Of a DNA stretch of 64,000 nt, positions 32,816-41,682 are shown in pieces. The stretch is from Deinococcus sp. Leaf326 (GTDB taxonomy: Bacteria; Deinococcota; Deinococci; Deinococcales; Deinococcaceae). Each line of letters starts with the position of its first letter. Position 1 is the stretch's first letter. The translations under genes were made by a program, and so were the position numbers. Location of the stretch: contig NZ_LMOM01000076.1 of NCBI RefSeq assembly GCF_001424185.1, positions 43,879 through 107,878 on the forward strand, given 5' to 3'. A model generated the notes under the pieces. That model searched no databases and was not told the origin of the DNA. It worked only from the letters and a program-made list of their open reading frames with translations.

Positions 32816-33691
32816 ATGACACGGTTTTCTCTGCCTGTTCTGACTCTCGGTGCCCTCCTGTTCACCGCCTGTGGCAATGTCCAGACGGTCAGTGTTGCCG
32901 ACCTGCCGGTCGCGGCCAGCACCCAGGCCCTGCCCACCGAGTCCCAGACGGTGATCAGTGCCGACCGGGCCTTCGGAAATCTCTCGGAGCAGATTGTGTA
33001 CGGCACGGTCACCAGCGTAAGTACCCGCCCCTATCAGGTCAGCGTCACGCCGCAGTCGGAATTGTCCGGGGGCTGGTGCGGTGGCACCCTCCTGAGCAGC
33101 GAGTGGGTGCTGACGGCAGCCCACTGCGTCGAGGGTCAGAGCACCAGCAGCATGCGCGTGCGCGCCGGGATCAACAACCTGACCCGCACGGAGGGCCAGC
33201 AGCGCAGCGCCTCGCGGATCATCCTCTACCCCGGCCGCAGCAGTTCCAGCGACGCCTACGACATCGCCCTCATCAAGGTGAGCAGCGCCTTCACGCTGGG
33301 CAGTACGGTGCGGCCTGCCGCCCTGCCCGGCAGTAGCGCTGAAAGTGCGCTCGACGTGAACGGCAAATCGGCGACCGTCAGTGGTTGGGGCAGGACCGAG
33401 AGCGGCGGCTATAGCAATACGGCGCTGCGCGAGGTCACCATTCCCATCACGCCGACCGGCAGCGACTGCGGCAGTCGCCCCGGCAACACCATCTGTGGCA
33501 AGTATTCGGGCGGTAAGGATTCGTGCAACGGAGACAGCGGCGGCCCGCTGGCGGCGCCTCTGAACGGCAAAACTTACGTGCTGGGTGTCGTGAGCTACGG
33601 CCCGACGGAGTGCCGGGGCTACGGGGTCTATACCCGAGTGAACGGCTACATCAACTGGATTGCCCAGCAGACTGGCATCGAGGCGCAGTAA
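32816..33691 (+). CDS. Secreted trypsin-like (S1) serine protease lipoprotein
   Basis: 291 residues from ATG 32816 (TCTGGAGGTTCT). N-terminal signal with a lipobox-like FTAC (Cys19), so probably lipid-anchored or secreted. Chymotrypsin fold with triad His103 (TAAHC), Asp149 (DAYDIALIK) and Ser241 (CNGDSGGPL); the Cys pairs around these are kept. Residues upstream of ~60 may be a propeptide. Extracellular peptide hydrolysis; specificity pocket not assignable with confidence. Single gene, with a 263-nt upstream gap in which I see no clear promoter, and a strong hairpin downstream. Confidence 0.92.
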   Translation: MTRFSLPVLTLGALLFTACGNVQTVSVADLPVAASTQALPTESQTVISADRAFGNLSEQIVYGTVTSVSTRPYQVSVTPQSELSGGWCGGTLLSSEWVLTAAHCVEGQSTSSMRVRAGINNLTRTEGQQRSASRIILYPGRSSSSDAYDIALIKVSSAFTLGSTVRPAALPGSSAESALDVNGKSATVSGWGRTESGGYSNTALREVTIPITPTGSDCGSRPGNTICGKYSGGKDSCNGDSGGPLAAPLNGKTYVLGVVSYGPTECRGYGVYTRVNGYINWIAQQTGIEAQ

Positions 33692-33700
33692 CGGCGTCAG

Positions 33701-33753
33701 GACAGGAAAAGGGGGCATTCGGCGACTGGCCGGTGCCCCCTCTTCCTGTTGTC
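33701..33753. terminator. Bidirectional terminator between protease and molybdoenzyme genes
   Basis: AGGAAAAGGGGGCA (from 33704) pairs with TGCCCCCTCTTCCT (from 33734) with one mismatch, extended by GACA/TGTC-like ends. It fills the 68-nt gap between convergent genes. The A/T-rich part of each arm gives a T-containing tail on either strand. Confidence 0.7.
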
Positions 33754-33759
33754 CCTGAC

Positions 33760-35991
33760 TCAGTCGCTCGCCTGCGCTGGCTCGCTCCAGCCAGCGAGAA
33801 TCTTGTCGAGCGTCAGGGGATAGTCACGGATACGCACACCGCTGGCGTTGTACACCGCGTTGGCGACGGCCGCGCCCACGCCGCAGATACCCAGTTCTCC
33901 GATGCCCTTTGCCTTGATCGGCGAAGCCTTGTCGTCGAGGTCTTCGAGCATCACCACGTCGAGGTCGGGAATATCAGCGTGAACCGGCACATGGTACTCG
34001 GCAAGGTCGTGGTTGATGAATAGGCCCAGACGGGGATCTACTTCCAGGTTTTCCATGAGTGCCGCCCCGATGCCCATGGTCATGCCGCCCAGACACTGGC
34101 TGCGCGCCGTGACGGGGTTCATGACCCGGCCCACGCTGACCACGCTGAGCATCCGGCGTACCCGCGTTTCGCCGGTCACGCTATTCACCGCGACCTCCGC
34201 AAAGTGTGCCCCGAAGCTGGCCTGCGCGTACTTCTCGGTAAGGTCCCCCCAGGTGATCTTGCCGGTTCCTACCAGCCCCGCTTCACCGGCAACCTCGGTC
34301 AGCGGCACGTGGTTGTCCTCGCAGCGCACCTCGCCATCCTCGAAGGTGGTGCTGGCCTCGGCGAAATTCAGCTGCTGGAGGATGCTGCGGCGTAGGTCCA
34401 TGCAGGCCACGTAGACCCCCGACGCCGAGCTGTTCGCCCCGAAGGAACCGCCCGACCCGGAGGCCTGTGGAAAATCGCTGTCTCCTAGGCGCACACGGAC
34501 CTTGTCCAGCGGTAGGCCCAGCATCTCGGCCGCGACCTGACCGAGGATGGTATAGCTGCCCGTGCCGATGTCGGTCATCTGCGTCTCGACGGTCAAGGTT
34601 CCGTCCGGTTCCAGAACGACCCTGGCCCCCGACGGCTGGACGAGGTTGGCGCGGAAGGCCGAGGCCATACCAAGACCGATGAACCACTCGCCGTCACGGA
34701 CCTGCCGGGGCCGCGCCTCCCGCTTCTCCCACCCGAAGCGTTCGGCTCCGAGCTGCAACGCCTCGACCAAGCGGCGCGAGGAAAAGGGCCGCTCCGGTCC
34801 TTTCTCGGGGTCGTGCTGAATATCGTTAACGACACGCAACTGCACCGGGTCCATCTCCAGCGCCTCGGCGAGTTCGTCCATCGCGCCTTCGAGGGCGAGC
34901 AGGCCTACCGCCTCACCGGGTGCGCGCATACTCGCCCCTGGCGGCAGGTCGAGTTCGGCCAGCCGGGTACGGATCAGGCGGTGGTCGCCGGCGTACAGCA
35001 ATTTGGTCTGGTCGGCCGCCGCCTCGGTATCGCCTCCAGGCAGGTTACCCGACCAGGTGTCATGGCCCACAGCCTGAAGGCGGCCGTCGCGCCCGGCGGC
35101 CAGCCGCACGCGCTGCACGGTCGCGGGCCGGTGGCTGGTGGAGTTGTAGTATTGGGGACGCGTGAGCGCCACCTTGACCGGGCGCCCCAGCAGTCTCGCG
35201 GCGGCGCCGCTCAGGACCGCATCGGCGAAGAACAGCAGTTTGGACCCGAAGCCCCCACCCACGTAAGCACTCACGATGCGCACCTGCGCCGGCTTGAGCT
35301 TGAGGGTCTTGGCGATGCCCATCTGGACCCAGTGCACGACCTGATGGGCGGTGTGAAGCGTCAGGGTCTCGGACTCGGCATCCCACTCGGCCAGAGTGGC
35401 TTGCGGCTCCATCGGTGACTGCGACTGGTCGGGGGTGGTGTACCGCAGGTCAACCTTCACGGGAGCGTCGGCGAAAGCCCGGTCGAAGTTTCCGACTACG
35501 CTGTCCTCCGAATCTTTGCTTGGCTGGGCGTTGTCCAGTTCGTCTCCGAGCACATAGCTGCCAGCCTGCGTGTCGTATTCGATCTCGATGAGACGTGAAG
35601 CCGACCGCGCCTGCTCAAAGGTCTCGGCGACCACGAGGGCCACGGCCTGATGGTAGAAGCGCACCTCCGGTCCGCTGAGCTGCGGCGAGGCCTTGCGCTG
35701 CTGTGGCACCGGCGTATCCGATTCGCCCTGCTCGGGCATGTTCTCGTGCGTCAGGACGAGGAGAACACCCGGCGCGGCCTTGGCGCGGCTGGTGTCCATC
35801 CGCCTGATGGTGCCCTTGGCGATTCCGGCACTCAGGACGTAGCCGTAGCTGACCGGACTGTCGGGCTGGTACTCGTAGGCGTAGGGGGCCTGTCCGGTGA
35901 CCTTCAGTGGCCCGTCGAGGCGAGTGTGTGGGCGGGTCAGGACCTTCTGACGGTCCAGAGGGTTGCTGCCGGCGGGGGCGTCGAATTTCAT
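33760..35991 (-). CDS. Xanthine dehydrogenase family molybdopterin subunit (PaoC/YagR-like)
   Basis: 743 residues. Large Mo-cofactor subunit of aldehyde oxidoreductases: [71 protein letters not shown] and, near the C-terminus, the [20 protein letters not shown] segment with the catalytic Glu. It binds Mo-molybdopterin cytosine dinucleotide and oxidises aldehydes or N-heterocycles. Its ATG overlaps the stop of the FAD subunit as ATGA. Last gene of a three-gene operon; no PaoD-type maturation factor is next to it. Confidence 0.93.
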   Translation of the reverse strand: MKFDAPAGSNPLDRQKVLTRPHTRLDGPLKVTGQAPYAYEYQPDSPVSYGYVLSAGIAKGTIRRMDTSRAKAAPGVLLVLTHENMPEQGESDTPVPQQRKASPQLSGPEVRFYHQAVALVVAETFEQARSASRLIEIEYDTQAGSYVLGDELDNAQPSKDSEDSVVGNFDRAFADAPVKVDLRYTTPDQSQSPMEPQATLAEWDAESETLTLHTAHQVVHWVQMGIAKTLKLKPAQVRIVSAYVGGGFGSKLLFFADAVLSGAAARLLGRPVKVALTRPQYYNSTSHRPATVQRVRLAAGRDGRLQAVGHDTWSGNLPGGDTEAAADQTKLLYAGDHRLIRTRLAELDLPPGASMRAPGEAVGLLALEGAMDELAEALEMDPVQLRVVNDIQHDPEKGPERPFSSRRLVEALQLGAERFGWEKREARPRQVRDGEWFIGLGMASAFRANLVQPSGARVVLEPDGTLTVETQMTDIGTGSYTILGQVAAEMLGLPLDKVRVRLGDSDFPQASGSGGSFGANSSASGVYVACMDLRRSILQQLNFAEASTTFEDGEVRCEDNHVPLTEVAGEAGLVGTGKITWGDLTEKYAQASFGAHFAEVAVNSVTGETRVRRMLSVVSVGRVMNPVTARSQCLGGMTMGIGAALMENLEVDPRLGLFINHDLAEYHVPVHADIPDLDVVMLEDLDDKASPIKAKGIGELGICGVGAAVANAVYNASGVRIRDYPLTLDKILAGWSEPAQASD

Positions 35992-36956
35992 GCGTCACTT
36001 CCGAGGGTGGCGGGGAGAGTGGGCGTACCGTTCAGGGCCGCCGCGATCAGTCGGCGGGCGAGGGGCAGCTTGAAGGCGTTCTGGCTGGTAGGCGTCGCTC
36101 CCTCGAAGATGCGGGCGTGCAGCTTCTCGGGGTCGCGGCTGTCCTCGGCCGCTTCCACGCGCCAGGGCCTGGGGGCCACCCCACCGAAGGCGAGCCGTAC
36201 CCGGTCTTCCGTGACCACACTCGCCAGCGACACCTCGGCGAAGGCGTAGGACGCCCGGTCGCGCACCTTGCGGTAGGTGTGCACGCCGCCAAGTGGGGCC
36301 GGCAGGGTGACAGCGGTGATGAACTCGCCCTCCTCCAGTACGTTTTCGAGGTGGGGGGTGTCGCCGGGCAGGCGGTAGAAGTCGGCCAACGGGATGGTGC
36401 GCGCCTGGCCTTCGCCGTTCACCGTCTCGACCACGGCGTCGAGGACGCGCAGGGCGACCGCCATATCCGAGGGGTGCTGCGCGATGCAGGACTCACTGAT
36501 CCCGATCACGGCGAGATTGCGACTGAAGCCGGACAGGGCGCCGCAGCCCGATCCCGGCTCGCGTTTATTGCACGGCAGCGCGGTGTCGTAGAAATACGGG
36601 CACCGGCTGCGCTGGAGCAGGTTGCCGGCCGTGGTCGCCTTGTTGCGCAGCTGCCCCGAGGCCCCGGAGAGCAGCGCCCGCGACAGCACTTCGTAGTCCC
36701 GGCGCACCCGCTCGTCGGCCGCGAGATCGGTGTTGCGTACGAGCGCGCCGATGCGTATCCCACCGTTTTCTGTCTCTTCAATACGGTCCAGGCCCACGCG
36801 GTTGACGTCGATCAGGTGCGTGGGCGTCTCGATCTCCAGCTTCATCAGGTCAAGGAGGTTGGTGCCCCCCGCGATGAATTTGGCGCCGGGGGTGCGCGCG
36901 GCGGCCTGAGCGGCGGCCTGCGGCGTATCGGCCCGTTCGTAGGTGAAGGCCCTCAC
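35988..36956 (-). CDS. Xanthine dehydrogenase family FAD-binding subunit (PaoB/YagS-like)
   Basis: 322 residues from GTG 36956, which overlaps the Fe-S gene stop (GTGA) and gives the family N-terminus [19 protein letters not shown]; the longer upstream frame is antisense-like noise. Marks: [20 protein letters not shown] (FAD), [12 protein letters not shown] and a PaoB-specific Cys cluster ([20 protein letters not shown], then SGCGAL) that can hold an additional 4Fe-4S centre. It passes electrons from the Fe-S subunit to the acceptor. Tightly coupled at both ends. Confidence 0.92.
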   Translation of the reverse strand: MRAFTYERADTPQAAAQAAARTPGAKFIAGGTNLLDLMKLEIETPTHLIDVNRVGLDRIEETENGGIRIGALVRNTDLAADERVRRDYEVLSRALLSGASGQLRNKATTAGNLLQRSRCPYFYDTALPCNKREPGSGCGALSGFSRNLAVIGISESCIAQHPSDMAVALRVLDAVVETVNGEGQARTIPLADFYRLPGDTPHLENVLEEGEFITAVTLPAPLGGVHTYRKVRDRASYAFAEVSLASVVTEDRVRLAFGGVAPRPWRVEAAEDSRDPEKLHARIFEGATPTSQNAFKLPLARRLIAAALNGTPTLPATLGSDA

Positions 36957-37516
36957 TTCTGGCCTTCCTGCTCGTGGACATCGCGGATGGCCGCGACGAT
37001 GTTCGGATACGCGGCGCAGCGGCAGATGTTGCCGCTCATCCGCTCGCGCACTTCTTCGTCGGAGTACCCCACGTTCGTGAGATCGGCCGTCACGTGGCTG
37101 GGAATGCCACGCCCGATCTCGCTGAGGACCGCTACGCCTGACATGATCTGGCCGGAGGTGCAGTAGCCGCACTGGTAGCCGTCGTGCGCAATGAAGGCCG
37201 CCTGCATCTCCCCGAGGTCATCTGGCGTGCCCAGGCCCTCGATGGTCGTGATCTCGTCGTCGCCGTGCATGACGGCCAACGTCAGGCAGGAGTTGATACG
37301 TTCGCCGTTCACGAGCACGGTACAGGCGCCGCACTGGCCGTGATCGCAGCCTTTTTTGGTGCCGGTGAGGTGCAGTTTCTCGCGGAGGGCGTCGAGCAGG
37401 GTGACGCGCGGGTCGAGCTGTAGGTCACGGGGCTGTCCGTTGACGCGGAAGGACACGTCAACGGTTTCGGTGGGAGGCCTGACGGATGAGGCCGAAGAAT
37501 GAGCTAGGGAAGTCAT
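36953..37516 (-). CDS. Xanthine dehydrogenase family 2Fe-2S subunit (PaoA/YagT-like)
   Basis: 187 residues. Plant-type ferredoxin domain ([20 protein letters not shown]) followed by the all-helical 2Fe-2S domain ([13 protein letters not shown], and [20 protein letters not shown]). First gene of the operon, with AAGAGGTATACCC before its ATG. Unlike E. coli PaoA, the N-terminus shows no twin-arginine signal, so the enzyme is probably cytoplasmic. A minus-strand TAGAAT at 37562-37567 is a possible -10. Confidence 0.92.
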   Translation of the reverse strand: MTSLAHSSASSVRPPTETVDVSFRVNGQPRDLQLDPRVTLLDALREKLHLTGTKKGCDHGQCGACTVLVNGERINSCLTLAVMHGDDEITTIEGLGTPDDLGEMQAAFIAHDGYQCGYCTSGQIMSGVAVLSEIGRGIPSHVTADLTNVGYSDEEVRERMSGNICRCAAYPNIVAAIRDVHEQEGQK

Positions 37517-37713
37517 GGGTATACCTCTTGGGAAAGTCGCGGTGGGCCAGGAAACGTGGGCATTCTAGGCAGTGGGATGACCGCGTGACATTAAGCGGGA
37601 TTGGGAAAAGGTTGACCTCGACGCGGGAAATCTGCCTGGGGTCTCCGCTGTGCCTGATCTGATTGTCCTTTCAGCCGAGGCGAGGGGCATGGGGCGGTAG
37701 CATGGCGCCACTG

Positions 37714-38538
37714 ATGAACGTCATCACCTTTTTCAACCACGCGGGCGGAGTCGGCAAGTCCAGCTCGGTCCGGGACATCGGGTTCACCCTGGGGCGGCTT
37801 GGGTACCGGGTGCTGCTCATTGACGCCGATCCGCAGGCCAATCTCACTGACTGGCTGGGGGTTCGCCAGATTCCCGACGGGGAGCACACGCGCGATATCG
37901 AACTCTCCGATACCCTCTATCCGGCGGTCCTGGCCGAGGGCGACGCCGATCTGGCGCTGCCTGAGCCGGTACGTGTGCATGGGCTGGACCTCATTCCGGG
38001 GCACCTCGACATGGCGACCATCGAACCTCTGCTGCCGGGTCAGCTCATGGGGGTGCTGCGACTGCGCGACGCCCTCAGGTCTCTGGAAGGGCGGTACGAC
38101 TTCGTTCTCATTGATCCGCCGCCCAGTCTGGGTCAGCTCAGTACCCTGGCGGTGATGGCGGCGGGACACGTGGTTGTGCCTGTACCGGCCAGTGGCAAAG
38201 GTCTCAAGGGTCTCCAGACGGTGGGTGTGATGCTCTCGCGGTTCCGCAAGGTCAACCCAGGGCTCAAGCTGTCCATGATCCTGGTCACGCAATACAACGA
38301 CACCACCAACCATAGTCGCGAGAGCCTAGCCCAGCTCCGTTCGCAGTTCGGGCGGCTGGCGCCTATCAGCCGGCCGCTCACCTACCGTCCCGCGCTCTAT
38401 CCCGACTCGCAACTGCACGGCGCGCCATTGCCTGAATTCGTCCGGCGCGGTCCTGTCACCGAGGAAATCCTGGCAGTGACCCAGCAGCTGCTCGGAGCGG
38501 TCGGGGTGCTCCCGGAGACGGAGGCTGGCGGTGAGTAG
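37714..38538 (+). CDS. parA: ParA-family partition ATPase
   Basis: 274 residues. Start ATG 37714 chosen because MNVITFFNHAGGVGKSS is the canonical ParA N-terminus; an in-frame ATG at 37702 adds four residues. A TAGCAT box (37698-37703) 10 nt before it fits a leaderless message. Deviant Walker A at AGGVGKSS, then RVLLIDADPQANLTDWLGV (Walker A') and FVLIDPPPSLGQLSTLAVMA (Walker B). No N-terminal HTH, so it is the short (type Ib-like) form. It forms ATP-dependent gradients on the nucleoid that move ParB-parS complexes. Overlaps parB by 8 nt. Confidence 0.94.
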   Translation: MNVITFFNHAGGVGKSSSVRDIGFTLGRLGYRVLLIDADPQANLTDWLGVRQIPDGEHTRDIELSDTLYPAVLAEGDADLALPEPVRVHGLDLIPGHLDMATIEPLLPGQLMGVLRLRDALRSLEGRYDFVLIDPPPSLGQLSTLAVMAAGHVVVPVPASGKGLKGLQTVGVMLSRFRKVNPGLKLSMILVTQYNDTTNHSRESLAQLRSQFGRLAPISRPLTYRPALYPDSQLHGAPLPEFVRRGPVTEEILAVTQQLLGAVGVLPETEAGGE

Positions 38539-39409
38539 GCGCAGCCGGGCTGACGCTTTCAGCTCCCTGCTTGGAGGGCTGCCGGATGCCGCCGAGTCGG
38601 GAGCAGGCATGGTTCAGGAGGTGGACCTGGCCCAGATCCGGCTCCGGCCGGAGCAGCCCCGCCGCTATTTCGACGAGGCAGCCCTCGCGGCCCTGAGCGA
38701 GAGCGTGCGCCAACAGGGCGTCCTACAACCCGTTCTCTTGCGGCCGGTAGGTGACGACTATGAACTCGTGGCCGGTGAGCGCCGCGTGCGGGCTGCGCGG
38801 GCGGCGGGGCTAACAACAATCCCAGCGGTAGTCCGTGAGGTGGCCGACGCCGATGTTCCGCTGCTCGCCGCATTGGAGAACCTGCAACGCCAGGACCTCA
38901 ATCCGCTCGACGAGGTCGAGGCGATCCTGACTGTCACGGCTCAGCGACTTGGAATCCCGCAGGCGGAAGTGCTGCCGCTCCTCCATGCCCAGCGCCGCAC
39001 ACCCGACCCGGAGACGACGGCCACACTCGACGCCCTGTTCATGCAGTTGGGCCGGGGGACCTGGGCATCGTTCGCGGCCAACCGGGCCGGGGTCCTGCGC
39101 TTCCCTCCCGACCTTCTCGACCTGATGCGCAGTGGCCGGCTGGAATACACCCGCGCCGCCGCCCTGGCCCGCGTCAAGGACGACTCCCAGCGGCGCGCCC
39201 TGACGGAGCGGACACTGGCCGAACATCTCGGAGTGCGGGAGATCGCGGCTGCATTGAAGGCTCCGGCTGCCGATATCTCTCAACTGCGCCGTGTTCGGGG
39301 CCTTCTGGACGAGCGGCGCGTCGCTGCGCTGAACCGCAGGGAGCAGAGCCGGGTCGGTAAGCTCCTCGAAGAGCTGGAGCAGCTGTTGAAGGCCGGTACG
39401 AAGGAGTAG
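38531..39409 (+). CDS. parB: ParB-family centromere-binding protein
   Basis: 292 residues, GTG start overlapping parA. ParB/Spo0J domain: VDLAQIRLRPEQPRRYFDEA, LVAGERRVRAARAAGLTTIP (CTP-binding GERR motif) and ALENLQRQDLNPLDEVEAIL; a central HTH region follows (residues ~135-230). The C-terminal ~50 residues are the dimerising coiled part. It binds parS and loads ParA. Two matching 20-bp palindromes start 4 nt after its stop and are the likely centromere. Confidence 0.94.
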   Translation: MSRRSRADAFSSLLGGLPDAAESGAGMVQEVDLAQIRLRPEQPRRYFDEAALAALSESVRQQGVLQPVLLRPVGDDYELVAGERRVRAARAAGLTTIPAVVREVADADVPLLAALENLQRQDLNPLDEVEAILTVTAQRLGIPQAEVLPLLHAQRRTPDPETTATLDALFMQLGRGTWASFAANRAGVLRFPPDLLDLMRSGRLEYTRAAALARVKDDSQRRALTERTLAEHLGVREIAAALKAPAADISQLRRVRGLLDERRVAALNRREQSRVGKLLEELEQLLKAGTKE

Positions 39410-39412
39410 GCG

Positions 39413-39432
39413 TGCTCATAACGTTATGAGCA
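39413..39432. promoter_or_regulatory. parS: Candidate parS site 1
   Basis: TGCTCATAACGTTATGAGCA, a perfect 20-bp palindrome starting 4 nt after the parB stop. It is unlike the chromosomal GTTTCACGTGAAAC type, as expected for a plasmid-specific system. Confidence 0.82.
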
Positions 39433-39446
39433 GAGGGAACTGGAAT

Positions 39447-39466
39447 TGCTCTTAACGTTATGAGCA
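39447..39466. promoter_or_regulatory. parS: Candidate parS site 2
   Basis: TGCTCTTAACGTTATGAGCA, identical to site 1 except for one base in the left arm. Centres of the two sites are 34 bp apart, slightly more than three helical turns. Confidence 0.8.
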
Positions 39467-39504
39467 GCAGATGTTGGTCCGGGTTAGAGCAAGCATCCGC
39501 CGAC

Positions 39505-39578
39505 TGTAAACCCCAAGCACGAAGGATAGGACTGGTGGGACCACCTTTGACCAGTCCGACCTGACCTCGGGGTTCACA
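39505..39578. repeat. Nested inverted repeat downstream of parB
   Basis: Outer arms TGTAAACCCC (39505-39514) and GGGGTTCACA (39569-39578) pair with one mismatch; inner arms GGACTGGT (39529-39536) and ACCAGTCC (39550-39557) pair perfectly; an alternative small hairpin GGTGG-GA-CCACC lies in the centre. It may end the parAB transcript or be part of the partition site. No T-run follows. Confidence 0.6.
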
Positions 39579-39679
39579 AGTATAAAGGTCGAGGGTCAAC
39601 TGGAGCAATCTGGGACAAGCACTGGACTTCTACAGTGGTGAGGTCTTATTGATAAAGCGTAGTTATCCAGTCGGAATAC

Positions 39680-39708
39680 TTGTATATAACCTTCGTTCTC
39701 TCTACACT
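39680..39708 (+). promoter_or_regulatory. Leaderless promoter of the siderophore-binding protein gene
   Basis: TTGTAT (39680-39685), 17 nt, TACACT (39703-39708), then 6 nt to the ATG at 39715. There is no Shine-Dalgarno. Just upstream, GATAA-AGCGTAG-TTATC (39649-39665) is a small dyad that could bind a metal regulator. Confidence 0.5.
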
Positions 39709-39714
39709 CCGACC

Positions 39715-40683
39715 ATGCCCTCAAGCCGTTTCCACCCCGCGTCCCTCCTTCTCGGTGCCTTTCTCCTGACTGCCCCCTCCGCTGCCGGGGCTCAGAATGC
39801 CGCGCCGGCCTGCGCTGGGCAGCTCGTACGCGACGTAATGGGGCAGGTATGTATTCCTAAAATCCCCAAGCGCATCGTGACTATCGAATGGACCTACAGC
39901 GAGAACCTGCTTGCGCTCGGGATTCAGCCGGTGGGCATGGCAGACATCAAGAATTTCAAGGACTATGTCAAGACGCCGACGCCGATTGCCGCCAGTGTCA
40001 AGGACGTGGGCGCGCGCGGTCAGGTCAGCATGGAGGTCATCGCGGCCCTCAAGCCCGACTTGATCATCAACCAGTCCGGAGACTATAGCCAGCGTGAACA
40101 GCTCGCCAGGATTGCGCCCACGCTGGTCTTCAATCCCTATCCCTCGGCCTCCAGCGGCCTCACGGCCTATCAGGAAATGCGCCAGACCTTCGCATTGATG
40201 GGCCGCATCACTGGGCGCAGCGCGCAGGCGACACGTGTGCTGGCCCAGCTCGACGCCGACCAGGCAGCGGCCCGCCGCACTCTGACGGCGGCCGGGCGCG
40301 GTGGGCAGACCTTCGTGCTCTCGCAGGGGTACACATACAACACGCCCACCATGCGGCTGTTCGGGACCCGTTCACTGGCCAGCGAAATTCTGGAACAGAC
40401 CGGGCTGCGCAACGCCTACCGGCCCGACAAGATGCCGGCCTTCGGCTTCGATGCCCTGTCCCTCGAAGGTCTGACCACCCTCAAGACCCAGAACTTCTTC
40501 GCCATCGCGCCTGCCGACGACAACGTGTTCACGGCCCCTGCCAACCGCGCGGTCTGGAACAATCTCGATTTCGTCAAGCAGGGACGCGGCTATACCCTCG
40601 ATCCCGCCACCTGGGTGTTCGGCGGCCCCTACAGCGCGCAGGTGCTCATCAAACAGGTCGTGGACGTGATGACCAGGAAATGA
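39715..40683 (+). CDS. Iron-siderophore ABC transporter substrate-binding protein
   Basis: 322 residues from ATG 39715, with signal peptide (FHPASLLLGAFLLTAPSAAG, cleavage near AGAQN). FecB/FepB-type periplasmic binding fold: IPKIPKRIVTIEWTYSENLL, ALGIQPVGMADIKNFKDYVK, VGARGQVSMEVIAALKPDLI. Two Cys residues near the N-terminus of the mature protein (Cys in PACAG and QVCIP) may form a disulfide. It would capture Fe(III)-siderophore outside the membrane. No permease or ATPase follows; the downstream DNA is decayed, so partners must be elsewhere or lost. Confidence 0.9.
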   Translation: MPSSRFHPASLLLGAFLLTAPSAAGAQNAAPACAGQLVRDVMGQVCIPKIPKRIVTIEWTYSENLLALGIQPVGMADIKNFKDYVKTPTPIAASVKDVGARGQVSMEVIAALKPDLIINQSGDYSQREQLARIAPTLVFNPYPSASSGLTAYQEMRQTFALMGRITGRSAQATRVLAQLDADQAAARRTLTAAGRGGQTFVLSQGYTYNTPTMRLFGTRSLASEILEQTGLRNAYRPDKMPAFGFDALSLEGLTTLKTQNFFAIAPADDNVFTAPANRAVWNNLDFVKQGRGYTLDPATWVFGGPYSAQVLIKQVVDVMTRK

Positions 40684-40779
40684 GTTGGGGACGTCTTTTT
40701 GGGCGAGGGTGCCCTGAGCAGGGGAGAGGGGGCCCGCCGGTCTGCGGCCCAGCGGGCCCTACAGTGGGTTGCTGCCTGT

Positions 40780-41238
40780 TGCCCGGCCGCCCCTCCCTTC
40801 ACCCCTGAGACGGCGGCCCACAAGGTCCGGCGGGCCGAGGACGCCTGGAAGACCCGCGACCCCGGCCGGGTGTCCCTGGCCTACACCTAAGGCAGCCGCT
40901 GGCGCAACCGCTCGGAGTTCCTGCAGGGCCGGCCCGCCATCGTCGAGTTCCTGACGCGCAAGTGGGAACACGAACAGGACTACCGCCTGAGCAAAGAACT
41001 CTGGGCCTGCACGGGTGACCAAAGCGCCTTGCGGTTTCAATACGAGTTCCGTACGGCGGCGGGCCTGTGGTTCCGTACCTACGGCACCGAGCAGTGGTCC
41101 TTCGGCCCTGAGGACCTCATGTCCCGGCGCGAGGCCTCAATCAACGACGTGGCTATCGCCGAGGCCGAACGGCGCTTCCACTGGCCCGCCGGTCCGTGCC
41201 CGGAAGGCCACCCCGGCCTCAGTGAGCTCGGTCTCTGA
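40780..41238 (+). pseudogene. DUF1348 (nuclear transport factor 2-like) pseudogene
   Basis: One frame carries an almost full DUF1348 protein: [31 protein letters not shown], then a TAA stop at 40888-40890, then GSRWRNRSEFLQGRPAIVEF, LTRKWEHEQDYRLSKELWAC, and on to FHWPAGPCPEGHPGLSELGL and its normal stop. The stop replaces a position normally filled by Pro/Asp in AYTPDSRWRNR. No ATG or Shine-Dalgarno lies at the expected beginning either. Function of the family is unknown (small NTF2-like fold). Probably inactivated by a nonsense change plus loss of the start. Confidence 0.78.
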
Positions 41239-41453
41239 GCCTGGCGGCAGACCGGAATGACCGGCGATCTTGAGAGACCGTTTAACATTTGATTTCTGGC
41301 GCGGCGCCGTGTGAGGGTGCCTGTGTATCCCCCTGCCGTGATCTTTGGGGCCGTCCGGCGCCTTCCGCGTGCCGGGGCTGCCTGTTTGCCGGTCCATCTC
41401 TGACCTTCGTCACGTTCTGGTTGCGTACAGGCCAACCGTTCAGGAGAGTGTCC

Positions 41454-41558
41454 ATGACCTCGCTGACGACCGTCGCTACACTGAAAGCCAGGCCCAGGAA
41501 GGAACAGGAAGTCTACGGCGCGTGCCATGCCCTGCTGGCCTCCACGCTCGCCAAGGGT
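41454..41558 (+). pseudogene. 5' remnant of an antibiotic biosynthesis monooxygenase (YgiN-like) gene
   Basis: An ATG with a good Shine-Dalgarno (CAGGAGAGTGTCC) begins MTSLTTVATLKARPRKEQEV and continues YGACHALLASTLAKG, the usual first third of the ABM/YgiN-type small monooxygenases. After this point the similarity is lost and the frame no longer reads like the family. The sequence passes abruptly into the 3' remnant of another gene at 41557. Confidence 0.6.
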
Positions 41559-41682
41559 CGAGACGTTCCTGGCGCGTCACCCGGCCGAACAGGTCACGCG
41601 CTTCGGCGGGTCCACGCTGGAGCTCACGCCCGAAACGCTGCCCGAGCGGACGCACATCTACGTGTTCGAGCAGTCGCGCTGA
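41557..41682 (+). pseudogene. 3' remnant of an unidentified gene
   Basis: In the frame ending at the TGA 41680-41682 the sequence reads VETFLARHPAEQVTRFGGST, then LELTPETLPERTHIYVFEQSR, a protein-like C-terminus with no start of its own. I do not recognise the family. It abuts the monooxygenase 5' piece out of frame, so the pair looks like a deletion junction. Its end overlaps the 3' end of the convergent pucR-type gene by 25 nt. Confidence 0.45.

Larger units (their letters stand above)
39410..39714. other. Intergenic region downstream of parB
   Basis: 305 nt without a gene. It holds two parS-like palindromes (39413-39432 and 39447-39466), a nested inverted repeat (39505-39578) and, near its right end, the promoter of the siderophore-binding protein gene. 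All are listed separately. Confidence 0.75.

Noticed and set aside
36957..37172. 5' extension of the FAD-subunit frame
   Set aside because: It reads the Fe-S subunit gene in another frame; the GTG at 36956 overlapping the Fe-S stop gives the family N-terminus.
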